From NCBI GenBank assembly GCA_033675265.1, contig JAUJYZ010000244.1:237001-301000 (forward strand): a DNA stretch of 64,000 bases. The letters run 5' to 3'. Position numbers and translations under genes: made by a program. Origin of the DNA: Actinostola sp. cb2023 (lineage: Eukaryota; Cnidaria; Anthozoa; Actiniaria; Actinostolidae). Of the stretch, positions 1 to 11,244 are shown in pieces. Position 1 is the first letter of the stretch. The number at the start of each line of letters is the position of its first letter. The notes beneath the pieces are model-generated. The model saw nothing but the letters and a program-made list of their open reading frames with translations, searched no databases and was not told the origin of the DNA.

Positions 1-437
1 CCTAAGGTACAGTTTGTGTACCTCTTCAATTGCGTATAAGCCACACTTTTTTTGTAATAAAATGTGATCCAACTACTGAAATGCGGCATGCAATAGAATT
101 GCTGGAATTGGTACCTGAAATTTGCATATAGTTGGTTTAACATAAAAGTATAACAATGTGATCCTACTACTGAATTGATTGTTTGCAATTTGATTGGGTT
201 TGCTTTGCGTTCATTTAGTAAATGCTAAGCAAACGCAAACATCGGCAGGGTTTGCTTTGTGTTAAGTTTGAGGTTAGTTTCGATCGGTACTGTACGTCCG
301 ATAACGCAAAGTATGCAATCTACATGTAGGTTTCTCAAGATTTCACTTACTGACTGATGTGATTTCTATTAATTTTATTAAAAAAACATTTTTTCTAAAA
401 TTTGCGTTGCCAAACTCGGGGTGCGGCTTAACTGCGA
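1..437. other. non-coding, nothing recognised
   Basis: AT-rich sequence downstream (on the gene's strand) of the TRIM-NHL gene and its repeat array. I see no coding, RNA or transposon signature in it. Confidence 0.5.
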
Positions 438-460
438 GTGCGGCTAATACGCCGGTCAAT

Positions 461-1229
461 ACGGTATACAGTATGTCAGAGGGAAGACTGTTCAATGAGA
501 TTGCTCCACGGTATCTGTAAATCTAGTCATTTCTATTCATTGCCAAACTTGTACACGTTTACCATATACAGCTATTTCAAAAAAGGTTGGCGAAGGTTTT
601 GTTGCATCTTGCATACCAAGCCCGAAATGTATTGTGGATCATAGATAAATAATGTCATACAGAAGAAACTATGCCTGCTCCATATTGCGAAGACAAAGTT
701 TGGGAAAATTCCCAGAGTCCATAATTGTTGTGACCTTTCACTGACTCCATTCACATCGCCCATAGTGCATTTCGGGCTTGGTATGCAAGATGCAACTGCA
801 AGATGCAACAAAACCTTCACCAACCTTTTTTGAAATAGCAGTATATATAGAGAGTATACAGGATACAGGTGTATGTCAGAGGGAAGACTGTTCTATGAGA
901 TTGCTGCATGGTATCTGTCCAAATCTAGTCATTTAGGGTTGGTATGCAAGATGCAATGCAAGATGCCAAACCTGTACACCTTTTTTTTACCATATATATA
1001 GAGAGTATACAGGATACAGATGTATGTCAGAGGGAAGACTGTTCTATGAGATTGCTGCATGGTATCTGTAAATCTAGTCGGTTCTATTTATTGCCAAACC
1101 TGTACACGTTTACCATATATATAGAGTATACAGTATATGTCAGAGGGAAGACTGTTCTATATGAGATTGCTGCATGGTGTCTGTAAATCTAGTCGGTTCT
1201 ATTTATTGCCAAACCTGTACACGTTTACC
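461..1229. repeat. tandem array of ~115-bp units that include the 3' end of the TRIM-NHL gene
   Basis: About four imperfect units share the motif GTCAGAGGGAAGACTGTTC, then CTGTAAATCTAGTC and TTGCCAAACCTGTACACG. They lie near 470-565, 870-995, 1020-1115 and 1135-1229. The last motif is the reverse complement of the final codons of the adjacent minus-strand gene (GKRVQVWQ, stop at 1203-1205). The array is therefore the gene's 3' end plus downstream DNA, repeated. The first and second units are separated by a MITE at 569-842. Confidence 0.75.
569..842. mobile_element. TA-flanked MITE (family A, copy 1)
   Basis: Terminal inverted repeats begin CAGCTATTTCAAAAAA and end TTTTTTGAAATAGC, with TA on both sides. 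Longer inner arms also pair (near 587-640 with 765-825). It has no coding capacity. The TA duplication suits mobilisation by a Tc1/mariner-type transposase, which is an inference. A second copy with the same ends is at 10966-11244. Confidence 0.75.
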
Positions 1230-3459
1230 ATCGCATTCCACTACAATGACTTTACCATCTGGTGTAACAGCGACGTCAGTAGGTGCATTCATTTGACCAA
1301 GACGAGAACCATGGCTTCCAAACGAACTTATAAAATCACCCTTGTGTGTGAACACTTGAACACGGTGGTTATTACCATCACAGACAAGAATCATGTCTGC
1401 ACCATAAACAGCAAGTCCACATACACCATCAAACTCACCGTCTCTCTTCCCGTTCTCTCCAAATTTGTATAAGAAAACACCATTCTCATCAAAAATGCAG
1501 ATACAGTCGTCTTGGTAATAAGATATAAAGTATTTACCGTTATGATAAGCAATCCCAAAAGGATACACAGGATGAATGACAGGCGGGTTGATTTCAATTC
1601 CTTTGACAAAATGTCCAGTTTGTTTGGCAAACAACTTTATATTGGTTTTGACTGCATCAGTAGTAACCTCTAAACACGCAAAGTTGTGATCCGTTACGCA
1701 CATGTCTAAAAGTTTCACCCCTTTTTGCTTGTAAACAGTTGTTAGGTACATACCGTCCAGGCCAAACTCTTGTATCCTACCATTACCATCTGGGTTATCG
1801 CTCACAAATATTGTGTTTTCATTAAAGACTACACCACGTGGGAAACTCAGTGCACCATCTCCTGTTCCTTTCAACACCAATTTCTCGCACGTACTTCCCA
1901 TCAACAGTGAATATTACAATGTTGTGATTAACAATGTCAGTGATAGCCAGTATCTCTCCGCTATCACTCAGTGTTACTCTAGTAGGGGTAAATAGCGTTG
2001 CTGTTGTTTCTCTTCCAAAAACTCTCACACTTTGAAACTGTACTCTAGCGTCAATAGTCTGTACTTTCTGTGGGGAGTTCTTGATCGCTTTTCCTCCAAT
2101 GCTCACCAGAATTGTGTACGGTGAAGGTTTCTCTGCTCTGTACGTGACGTTGTATTTTCCAGTTTCACTTTCAGTGACTTCATTTTCCACCACGTTGCCG
2201 TCGACATCTTTGATTTGTGCATCGATGGAGCCTTTATTCATGGAGCAAACTTGTCCTTCTGCATTTCTTGTCACGATGCGAAACTGATGAACAAAACCAC
2301 ATCTGACGTCATTCACACATTCTATAGAGCAACGTGACGGTTCTGTCACGCTCTCCACAATCTTGCCAAGTTCTTGTACGTATTTCATGGGTAGTTGGTA
2401 ATCTACACATAAGTTACGCTTGACGGGCTTGGTCGACAAGATCGATTTCCTTTCTAGCAAAGTGTTGCATATCTCTTGAAGGGTTCGATAGCTTTCTAGA
2501 ATTTGAAGCGTAAGGTTTTTTTCTTCCATTGTGTGACACTGATGTTGAAAGTCAGCGAACTGTTGGATGCCAGTGTTCAGTTCACTTTGCTCTTCATCGT
2601 TTGTTGTTTGGTGTTCACGAAGCATTTCGTCCAACGTTCTCATCGTTGCGTTGTGATGATCTTGTAAGATCTTCATTTGAGCTTCTTTCTCGTCGTCAAC
2701 TTTCTTCTTTGCCGCGTTAATTTCGTTTTCAAATCTAGACATGTTTTGCTTGGACAATTGTAATTCTTTCTTGTATTGTTCCTTCAACGGATTCAATCGA
2801 TTCATGTCACGTCTAATAACTTTCTTAGCATCTTCAGCTGCTTCTTCTACGCTCACCTTGTCATGAGTACTGTGAGTTGTTGCGACACACTTCTGGCAGA
2901 TGCATTTCAAGCATGTCTGACAGTAGTATTCCAGCTTGTTTTTCTCATGGAATTTCTCCTTACAAAACGCTTGATTGTAGATGTAGCTGTTCAAATGTTC
3001 TTGGTTGAACTCAGACAACATCGTGACTTGATGATCGCGCTGTAATGCTTTCAAGGTTTTGTGGGCGTTGACGCAATCCTCACAAATGATCCCTCCGCAT
3101 TGAGAGCAAAATGCAACTAACTTCACATGGTTTGCACAGGAAACGCATTCTGGCAGTTCCCGTTGGTTCTGTTCTTCAGCTTTTCTCCCCATCACATTAA
3201 ACAGCTGCAACAGTGAGTTAAGGCTGAAGGAAGAAGGTAGCTTCGAGACATCACCTCCTTGTACGTCAACTGGAGCTCTACAAGTAGGACACGTCAGTCG
3301 CTTTCTTTGATTTCTGCACGTTTCGTTCCACTTTGTGATGCAATCAAAACAGAAACTGTGAAGACACTGAAGTGTTCTTGGCTCTGTATAGATGTCATTA
3401 CAAATAGAACACGTTAATTCCTTCTCCAAGTCTCGAACGAACACATTAAGTTCCGCCAT
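1203..3459 (-). CDS. TRIM71-type RING/B-box/filamin/NHL protein, one frameshift
   Basis: A single-exon gene predicted to encode a RING E3 ubiquitin ligase of the LIN-41/TRIM71 class. Counting from the Met at 3457-3459: RING at about 17-63 (CSIC...CPTC), B-box 1 at about 105-133, B-box 2 at about 168-199, a coiled coil at about 205-330, a filamin-type Ig domain at about 390-480, then six NHL-like blades ending KRVQVWQ. I chose this Met because it directly precedes the RING; a Met 23 codons upstream (3526-3528) is also open. The first frame ends at 1822. The NHL reading resumes in another frame at about 1872, where one extra base splits the phrase between REIGV and KGTGDG. Both halves are otherwise intact, so it is either a recent lesion or an assembly indel. 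Two B-boxes plus filamin plus six NHL units favour TRIM71 over TRIM2/3. Such genes are often multi-copy in anthozoans, so orthology is not claimed. Confidence 0.88.
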
Positions 3460-3528
3460 TCTTCTGTTGTTTAGCTTTAGTAGGATTGTGTTTCTACCGA
3501 GTTCCGAGAAGTCGATATATATTACCAT

Positions 3529-4509
3529 AGCAACGATGACATCTGAAGGTCACACGCCGTTGCGAACAACTTTGTGAAATCCGACTAAGAGTAAATGCGA
3601 AGTAATTTGTCGAGGTATAGGGTATTACGTTGGTGCTACTCAGGTCTGGGTAGAGGACAAACAATGTGTTTTCCTACGTGAAACAGTGCTAGAGTGGTTT
3701 ACATTCACGTATAATACAGATTAGTACACTTTATTCCACAGGAAGCCCGAGTAATTAATGAAATCATTTGCTCGTGTGAATCAGTATTATCATTTTTAGG
3801 ATAAGATTGGGAGGGGAGGGAAGGGGGTTTTTGCGCCCTCATGAAATGATGTCTTGCCCAGCTAATTTAGGAAACAGGGGAAAACCTGAATATAGCTCAG
3901 TGACCTTGTGTCAGTGTGCCAGTTTACAACTAAGTGGTAATGTATAGTATGGATGTCTACATTTTGCTTAGGTTGCACTTCCAGATTCAGTGATAAACCT
4001 TCAAAGATTATGTAATAAATACGCTATGTACAAGCCAACGTTGACGGTTGTTTACCTTCACGTTTATTGAATACTTGTAACCTGTCCATGCAGACATGTT
4101 TGAAAGAAACAAAGACGTACCTTAACACGCATGAACATAATGGGATATGTCACGCGATACTTTAGCCTTGGCATTCCTCGAGTAATGCGTTAGCCGATAT
4201 CTTTGTGTTGGCCACTATTTTGTAAAGATTGGCATGTTTTTCCATTCAACCAATCACGTTGGAAAAGGCGCCGTCCAACCTGATTGAGTTAACCAAAACA
4301 CTCGTCCCGTTGTGGCATATCTGGCTATAAACATTATAAAAGGAATTCCATGCTCATTAGGAAAAGTTTTGTTGATCTAGAAGCAGCGTCAGAGTGACTA
4401 GCATTGTAGTTTATGGGCAACTTGTAATAAACCAGAAGAACCGATCCTTACTGACCCTTACTGTCGTGCTTGCCTACGCGCCGACTAAGTGGTCCCCTAA
4501 AAATAGCAG
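3529..4509. other. upstream region of the TRIM gene, no gene seen
   Basis: About 1 kb between two features. It contains an inverted CCAAT motif (ACCAATCACG near 4249) and a TATA-like ATTATAAAAGG near 4332-4342 on the plus strand. I found no acyl-CoA synthetase exon here that could precede the one at 5049. Confidence 0.4.
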
Positions 4510-4975
4510 TCTTTCCATCGTTATTTTCTCTTGCTCTCCCTTCGTTATCGCTCTTTTATCCCTTTCTCTTTTATCCCTTTCTCTTTATATCTTATATCTT
4601 CTCTCCTTCCACCCATCATCATCTTCTCACTTCTCACTTCTACTTCCCACTAGTCACTTTCCACTTTTCACTTCCGCTTCTCACTTCCACTTTTCATTTC
4701 TCACTTTCCACTTCTCACTTCCACTTCTCACTTCCACTTCTCACAAGTCACTTTCCACTTCTCACTTCCACTTCCCACTAGTCACTTTCCACTTTTCACT
4801 TCCGCTTCTCACTTCCACTTCTCACAAGTCACTTTCCACTTCTCACTTCCACTTCCCACTAGTCACTTTCCACTTTTCAATTCCCTCTTTCCACTTCTCA
4901 CTTCCGCTTCTCACTTTCCACTTCTCACTTCCACTTCTCTTCTCCCATTCCTTTTTTTTCTCCTTCCCTTCTCTC
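4510..4975. repeat. pyrimidine-rich minisatellite (TCACTTCCACTTC type)
   Basis: The plus strand is almost purely C/T plus A, with repeated CACTTCTCACTTCCACTTC units. The open frame through it (4394-5152) is low-complexity (Phe/His/Ser/Leu) and is not taken as coding. A related tract lies at 22290-22640. Both sit next to splice acceptors or within introns. Confidence 0.7.
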
Positions 4976-5048
4976 CTAGTCCCCTTCCTTCGTCTATACA
5001 CACACCATATGTATCTTATTTCTCTCCTAATTTGTCTGTGTTCTTCAG

Positions 5049-5228
5049 GTCAAAGCCATCTACCTCAGCCCAACTCCGTTCTCAATCGAAGACGGACTCG
5101 TGACACCGACTCTAAAATTCAAACGTCCTGCTTTGGCTGTTCATTTCGGTGACAAGATCAAACAGTTGTACGAAGAGATCGAAACTGGGCCACAGAAGAA
5201 GAATCCGTCTGATAAGAAAGGCTGGTAG
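5049..5228 (+). CDS. ACSL: last exon of long-chain acyl-CoA synthetase (orphan exon)
   Basis: Sixty codons, including the stop, follow a good acceptor (TGTGTTCTTCAG at 5037-5048) in phase 0. The peptide contains VKAIYLSP, FSIEDGLVTPTLKFKRP and KIKQLYEEIETG. This is the C-terminal segment of ACSL enzymes, which activate long-chain fatty acids to acyl-CoA; the family pattern is FSIDNGLLTPT.KAKRP...IDDLY. The tail after EEIETG is lysine-rich and ends GW-stop. No preceding ACSL exon is visible between 3530 and 5048. Either the rest of the gene lies left of the window, with the opposite-strand TRIM gene nested in an intron, or this is a detached fragment. The family call is firm; function is uncertain. 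Confidence 0.72.
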   Translation, partial: VKAIYLSPTPFSIEDGLVTPTLKFKRPALAVHFGDKIKQLYEEIETGPQKKNPSDKKGW

Positions 5229-5790
5229 CTGGGCGAGGCACTCAGCTACATCGACTCGCTGAACGGGGTCTCCACTGCAGTCTATTCCACGTCTATCGTA
5301 CGAGTCTCAGTTATACCAACTCGTATCGTCCTTGTATAATGCCCGGGGGTAGGGGGAGGGGGGGTTGGGGGTGGAGTACTTGATCCGTTTTTGGGTATAG
5401 GGGTGCCGCTGAGGGTTTGAAACCCTTACCCTGTTTAGGACAAAAAAAACTAAAATACATACCCTGTTTAAGCAAAGAACCTGTTTAGACACAATTTTAA
5501 CGCGTTTAATTGGCAATTGCAATAAATTATTATCTTGGATCTCGGATGGCTAAATACTGGATAAAACCATATTTAACGACGACAATCGTGCATTACCATA
5601 CCCTGTTTAGGACACTGACTCACATAAAATTATATACCCTGTTCAGGACAGAGTGGCCAAAAACCATACCATGTCCAGCGGCACGTCCCCCGTATAGCCC
5701 ATATATGGGAGTACCCCCTCCACCGGGGGATAACGTGACATATCGTTGTAAGCCGTATAATAGACCATATGTCCGAGCCCATCATGCCTG
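5229..5790. repeat. intergenic region with CCCTGTTTAGGACA repeats
   Basis: Short copies of CCCTGTTTAGGACA or close variants occur near 5429, 5462, 5601 and 5637, beside a G-rich stretch (5340-5380). It looks like a degraded repetitive element. No coding sequence recognised. Confidence 0.45.
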
Positions 5791-5797
5791 ATAATAT

Positions 5798-6470
5798 CAC
5801 CAGATTGATTCTGGCAGCAGATTCGCCAGCAGCAGATTCAACCAGCAGCAGATTCGGATTGACGTCATTTTGACGTCACAGATTTTCGAATCTACTGCTG
5901 GCTTGACAGCAGATTCACTAAGCAGGGGTAGGGAAGGGAAGATGATTGTTTTTAAACAGTTTGTACTGCAAACGAATCAACGAACACTAAGAATATATTC
6001 AGCGTTGGAAACGAGTGATAAACAAACTAGTGCCGCGGAGGCAAAAATAGCCACAAAATATAAAGTAACTCAATGTGATGTACTTTTGGATGGGCACGAT
6101 GGGCTTCCTGATAGCTGTAACTTGTACATGACAACTGAGCTAACCATATCAAAGCAAACCACTGGTCTGCGTACTTGGTTGCATTTGAATGACCTTAGAC
6201 AACCAGTAACTCAACACCGGATGTGTGATTACACAATAAATGTATGTCAATTATCAATGCTCAAACAAAGACAATCAAACATAACACGTGATGTCAAGTT
6301 TTAGTTGTCGCTCTTCCCTACCCTACCCCTGCTCAGTGAATCTGCTGTCAAGCCAGCAGCAGATTTGGAATTTTGTGACGTCAAAATGACGTCAATCCGA
6401 ATCTGCTGCTTCCAATCTGCTGCTGGTCGAATCTGCTGCTGGCGAATCTGCTGCCAGAAACAATCTGGTG
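5798..6470. mobile_element. 673-bp inverted-repeat transposon with 7-bp target duplication
   Basis: Arms of about 140 bp are inverted copies, starting CACCAGATTG and ending CAATCTGGTG. Each is rich in CAGCAGATTC units and carries two perfect TGACGTCA sites (5860-5867, 5871-5878; 6376-6383, 6387-6394). The flanks are ATAATAT on both sides (5791-5797, 6471-6477). The middle holds an open frame of about 144 codons (5870-6304) with no recognisable transposase motif, so I treat the element as non-autonomous. A 7-8 bp duplication would suit hAT-like mobilisation (inference). Confidence 0.8.
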
Positions 6471-6477
6471 ATAATAT

Positions 6478-7337
6478 CGACTTTAAGTAACACAGTATTA
6501 TCTCAGTTTACAACAAATCGTTTCGAAGTCGATTGACTTTTGTGCACGCAAAGCATCATGGGTTCAGACATAGAAATAAACTCATGTATTGCAATATACT
6601 CATGTTTAATACCAGTATACGTTAAACCTTTATCGAGACCTTTATTCGTTGATATTAAAGATATACAAGTGTTGCATTTGCCTGAATAACCCGAGCTGCC
6701 CTGCCTCTAGACTTTCTCAAAGTCGCTCTCTCATTCTCGCGACGCTATCAGAATAAAAAGTGTGATTGACTTGTGGCAAGTCTACCCTGCCCCCTCCATC
6801 GCATCGTGATTGACGGTTCACAGACAGCTACATAATGTTTGTTTTGTTTCGATTCGCAGAAAACTTTTGCAAAATGCGCCAAGTGCTTCCCGCCATTACG
6901 GTATCCCTGTGTTTCTTGAGCACCGGTCAGTGGATTCCTTCATAAAAATACAAATGTTATCGTGTTTGTGAACACTTATAATAATAACAAGAGCCCACGC
7001 GCCCTAGACTAATGCATCAAACACGTAGGCAAGGTAATTCATTAACGCACTATGGTTTAGAATGATCATAAAGTATTGTATATGTACAATAATCAAATCT
7101 CCCAGCACAAGAATAGCTTTCACTAGAATATCACAATCATCAAGAGTATTTACCATGTCTTCTACTGAATACATGAAATTCAATACACAAGACGTGACGA
7201 GATAAACGATCGCTTCTACAAAAATAGGTACCCTTAGGGGTACATGTGGCTACTTAGTAAATAAACCCCTTCTGGCGGCTACTTAGTCAAATGGAATAAT
7301 GTCGATATAATGTCCCTTCTAAAGGCTGAAGTGTTGG
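6478..7337. other. non-coding; possible signal-peptide first exon at 6874
   Basis: Mostly AT-rich. At 6874 an ATG opens a short hydrophobic stretch (MRQVLPAITVSLCFLSTG) followed by GTCAGT, which could be a secretory signal exon with a weak donor at about 6926. I cannot find a following exon, so this is only a possibility. Confidence 0.2.
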
Positions 7338-7492
7338 TATATCCGACTAAGAAGATGAGGGTTAGGAAAGCTGATGTGCCTTATATATACGTCGAAACTG
7401 GATCAGGAGAAAAGGAAATACGCTGAAAAAGTTCAGTGGACAAAACACCTACCGACTAAGAAGAAATGAGGGTTAGGAAAAGCTGATGTGCC
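7338..7492. repeat. ~110-bp direct duplication at the LINE 5' edge
   Basis: The motif CCGACTAAGAAGATGAGG followed by GTTAGGAAAGCTGATGTGCC occurs at about 7340-7380 and again, with small insertions, at about 7451-7492. Confidence 0.6.
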
Positions 7493-9792
7493 TGGAAAGG
7501 TGTATCACAAAAGCTCAAAGCGAATCCAAGGAAAACATGCCATCAGTGCAAAGAAAAGGACAAAAATTCCCGCCAACAAAACGGGAAAATCGAAATACCA
7601 AAATGTCGTTGAGGGTTTACAAGCCAAGCGGCTAGGAGGGCACAAAGCGGCTAGTTTAACAGCGGACGAATGTAATCTCCATCCAAGCATCAATATGATA
7701 AGTAAAAGGAACTCCGCTAATTCATTCGACTTCAGAGATGTTGAAAGAGGAGAAGTACTGAGAGCCTTGGAAACTATCAATCCACACAAGGCTACGGGTC
7801 ATGACAGCCTTCCCCCCTCTGTCTTAAAACTAGTGGCAGATGAAATTGCAACATCACTCACATCTATATTCAATCAGGTGATACACGACAACACTTGGCC
7901 CAAACACTGGAAAATGGGGGAATGGATTCCTGTACACAAGAAGGACGATCCTCAGGACAAAACCAACTATAGACCGATAACAATATTAGCCGCAGTTGAC
8001 AAAATACTGATTTGAGCAGCTGCTCTGCCAACAATTGAATGCCAAATTCGAACACACTTTCCACCCTTTCATGTCAGCCTATCGTAAACACTACAGTTGT
8101 GAAACGACGCTGGTGCGACTGGTCGAAGACTGGAAGAAAGGCATGGATGATGGGTGTACTGCTGCTATTCTATCTACTGACATGAGTAAAGCTTTCGACT
8201 CACTGCACCCCACGCTACTGTTGGCAAAGCTTAAGGCTTATGGTCTATCTCAAAGTGCACTGAATCTGATGAGCTCTTACTTCAGCGGTCGCGAAAACAG
8301 GACAAGATTGGGCCCCATTACAAGTGATTGGGCTGAGACGAAAAGAGGTTGTCCCCAGGGCTCGTCTTTAGGCCCACTGCTGTGGAACATATATCAAAAC
8401 GACCTCTTTTACGCGGAACGGAAAAGTAATCTCTCAAGGTATGCCGATGATCATCAGATCTATTGCTCTAACAAAATCCCGGAGCACGCCATAAGAGAAT
8501 TAAAGAACGACGGAAAAAAACGCTTCAAAATGGTATAATGAAAACTTCTTAGAAGGGAACCTCAGCAAATACAACACCATGGTCATCACCAAACTACCAA
8601 AGCAACTACTAGACGTAGAAATTGACGGCTTCAAAATGAAGCAAGTAGAAGACCTAAAACTACTAGGAGTGATAATTGATCATGATCTTACCTTCTCGAA
8701 ACACATCTCAACCACAGGCAAGAAAGCAAGTATGCGCGGGTAGGAGTTCTAATGCGACTATACGTAAGCTCATCCCAGTCGAAGCAAAGTTGCAGATATT
8801 TAAATCCGCAAGTTCTTCCCTACTTGACGTACTGTGGGCTCTCGTGGCACATCTGCAAGAAGTCCAACAGTAACAAACTTGAACGCATCAACGAACGCGG
8901 TCTTAGAGCCGTCTACTGCGATTGGAACTCGCCCTATAGTGAACTCCTAATTAGAGCAAAACTAACTACTCTATACAACAGACGCTTGCAGGACATCGTC
9001 ATATTTATGTACAAGACCAAAAACAATCTAAACCCACAGAACGTGGCTGAATTATTCCATCACTCGCCAGCCAAATATAATCTAAGAAACAATGACTTCT
9101 TTATACCGAGAGTAAAAACTACTACTTACGGAAAACACTCGCTTAGATTTTTTGGTCCCTTTTTATGGTCAAAACTGAAGAGCAGCATCAGGGGCCCGTT
9201 TCTCGAAAGCCCCGAAAGCTTATCGGGCCCGAAAAGGGTTTCTTTAAAAATCTATATCTTCAAAACAAAGTAGTTTACAGACATGAAACTTTGCATGAAG
9301 GGAAAGTTTGTTCATATTAAAAACATGTCAAAAGAACAGCTTTGTAGAGTAAGTGTCTCAGATTTCTGGGATGTCTTTTCGGGCCCGTAAAGTTATCGGG
9401 TCTTTCGAGAAACGGGCCCCAGGACCTCTAACTCTCTTTCATCATTTAAGAACACTATAAGAAACATGGAACTTTCTAGCCTCATCAACTCCAACGGCTC
9501 ATGCACTAACTGCAAGTTATGCAGTAATTAAACTTAATGATTATCTATAATTAAAAACATATGTAATTATTCCATCACCATTTCAGCTTTAAATCTATAC
9601 ACATGTTACATTTTCTATAATTTTATTTCATTCATATTTATATATAATGCTAATTTCTGACAAGTCCCTAAACAAACATTTTCATCAGCCAGAGCTGTAG
9701 TGAGGCTTTCTTAAGGTATTTACTTGTAAAGAGCATTGAGATTTATATGTAATGCGCTTTTCCAAGAATTAAATTATTATTATTATTATTAT
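7488..9792 (+). mobile_element. degraded 5'-truncated non-LTR retrotransposon (RT remnant)
   Basis: Three overlapping frames (7488-8015, 8035-8538, 8752 onward) encode one reverse transcriptase. Markers in order: GEVLRALETINPHKATGHD, WIPVHKKDDPQDKTNYRPI, STDMSKAFDSLHP, GCPQGSSLGPLLWNIY, the catalytic-box variant RYADDHQIY, then LLGVIIDHDLTFSKHI and a C-terminal segment ending KLCSN near 9531. Breaks occur at about 8013, 8530 and 8740. The endonuclease domain is absent, as expected for 5' truncation. The 3' end is an (ATT)n tail at about 9766-9792, as in CR1/L2-type elements. A MITE interrupts the last coding segment at 9191-9420. Confidence 0.88.
9191..9420. mobile_element. 230-bp MITE inserted in the LINE ORF
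   Basis: Terminal inverted repeats of about 46 bp begin GGGGCCCGTTTCTCGAAAG and carry a second shared block around CGGGCCCGAAAAG. Removing it rejoins the LINE reading frame (KSSIR to TSNSLSSFKNTIRN). The flanks share AGG or CAGG, so the duplication is 3-4 bp. Confidence 0.75.
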
Positions 9793-9820
9793 ATATACAT
9801 AAATATTTCCTTTTTATATA

Positions 9821-10036
9821 CAGCAATATGCAGAAATTCTGATCCTTTTGACTAAAATACATATATATCAAAGACCTACTTAAAATTATGGGATAACTTC
9901 CATGATATTTTTTTCATAAAGCCTCGCTGGAAGACAACTAGAAAAAAATATAAGCTTAGCCATCCTATAATTTTAAGTAGGTTTTTGATATATATGTATT
10001 TTAGTCAAAATGGATCAGAATTTCTGCATATTGCTG
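9821..10036. mobile_element. 216-bp TA-flanked MITE
   Basis: Arms of about 80 bp start CAGCAATATGCAGAAATTCT and end with its reverse complement, flanked by TA at 9819-9820 and 10037-10038. Non-coding; Tc1/mariner-type ends. Confidence 0.8.
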
Positions 10037-10059
10037 TATCTATTTGTAAATGTAATTAT

Positions 10060-10146
10060 GTCTTAATTAAGTGTCCCCGATTAGTGTACCACTTGTGGTA
10101 TGCTAGAAGTCATGACACGTTAATAAAGTTTATGTATGTATGTATG
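10060..10146 (+). repeat. probable retroelement tail ending AATAAAGTTT(ATGT)n
   Basis: The sequence CGTTAATAAAGTTTATG followed by ATGT repeats looks like the 3' tail of another non-LTR element. No coding part is recognisable. Confidence 0.35.
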
Positions 10147-10196
10147 TCCGCGGCTGAGAGATGGTCCGAAAAATTCAAACCAGAATATACTTGATA

Positions 10197-10230
10197 CTGA
10201 TTGGTCGACCTTATTAGGTCGACCAATCAG
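10197..10230. repeat. perfect 15-bp hairpin
   Basis: CTGATTGGTCGACCT and its exact reverse complement AGGTCGACCAATCAG are separated by TATT. A second, looser inverted pair (CAGGGGTAT/ATACCCCTG) follows at about 10281-10331. It may be the core of a small degraded element. Confidence 0.6.
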
Positions 10231-10965
10231 AAACGAGAGTACTTTTGACTTCCGGAACAAGTTCCAACAGACTTCATTCCCAGGGGTATTTCTCTGGAAG
10301 CGAGTAACGAGCGACAGAATATACCCCTGGGTTCCCGAGGATGCCTAGGTAGCTCCCCTTTTATAGTGCGCCCTCGTGTTTAAGACTCCTGCCCCGGCCT
10401 TCGGCCTGGGCACGAGTAATGAGCATAACAGAGTTCTTTCCCGTTAATTCAGCCCAACAACATGTAGAGAACATACATATTGGCATTGGTGCTCACAGAA
10501 GTTTACATGGACGAAGCCTACGGGGCCTGCATTTTTTAGACATATTCGGTTGTTACTGTTCCTTGGTGTACCTATGGTGTTGGTTTTGTCATCAATAACA
10601 TATTGGGCTGAAATAATATGTTTATTGCCATTAGTATCTCTTATTTTGTGTATTTTCTAAAAACCTCTATTAAGCGGTCAACCTGTATTAAGCGGTCAGT
10701 AGGCCATTCCCTGTTGGTGACCGCAGCAAAGTGTCTTTCTTCTACTGTTCACCCCCTCCCCCTCTCCTCTCCACTCCCGTACCCCCCCCCCCCCCCCCCC
10801 CCCCCCTCGTCGTCTTTACTGGCAGTACTGCGGATAATGTTTCTAGAGTCGTTTTCGTATAAGTGAAAAACCGTGACACTCAAATATATATATTTAATCT
10901 CTATTTTTATAATTTCAACATTGTAAATTATCACTATATATTAGTTTTAGCTATAACTCTGTATA
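10231..10965. repeat. intergenic; 25-nt poly-C tract at 10782-10806
   Basis: No gene recognised. A pyrimidine-rich run ends in 25 consecutive C. Two copies of TATTAAGCGGTCA at about 10671-10700 resemble termini of mariner-like elements, but no partner arm is seen. Confidence 0.5.
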
Positions 10966-11244
10966 CAGCTATTTCAAAAAACGTTGAAAACTGAATACTG
11001 CATATACTGAATAGTGCATTCCAAGACCAAAGGGCATTGTGGACCTCGTTATTTTGAAATAAAAAGTAAATATACAGCGATTTGTTCGCCATATGGAGCT
11101 AGTATATTGTTTCTGATGGAATGCACTAAAAATATAATAAATTATTATTATTTATATTACTTTAGACAATATTACACGAGTCCCAAAATGCATTTCGGTC
11201 TTGGAATACACTATATTCAGTATCAACGTTTTTTGAAATAGCTG
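10966..11244. mobile_element. TA-flanked MITE (family A, copy 2)
   Basis: Begins CAGCTATTTCAAAAAACGTTG and ends with the reverse complement, flanked by TA. The ends match those of 569-842. Inner arms around 11000-11055 pair with 11170-11225. Confidence 0.8.

Noticed and set aside
4394..5152. 252-codon frame of Phe/His/Ser/Leu
   Set aside because: Low-complexity pyrimidine tract; the only credible coding part is the ACSL exon, which is in a different frame.
5870..6304. 144-codon frame inside the 673-bp element as a transposase
   Set aside because: No DDE or zinc-finger signature and too short; treated as chance.
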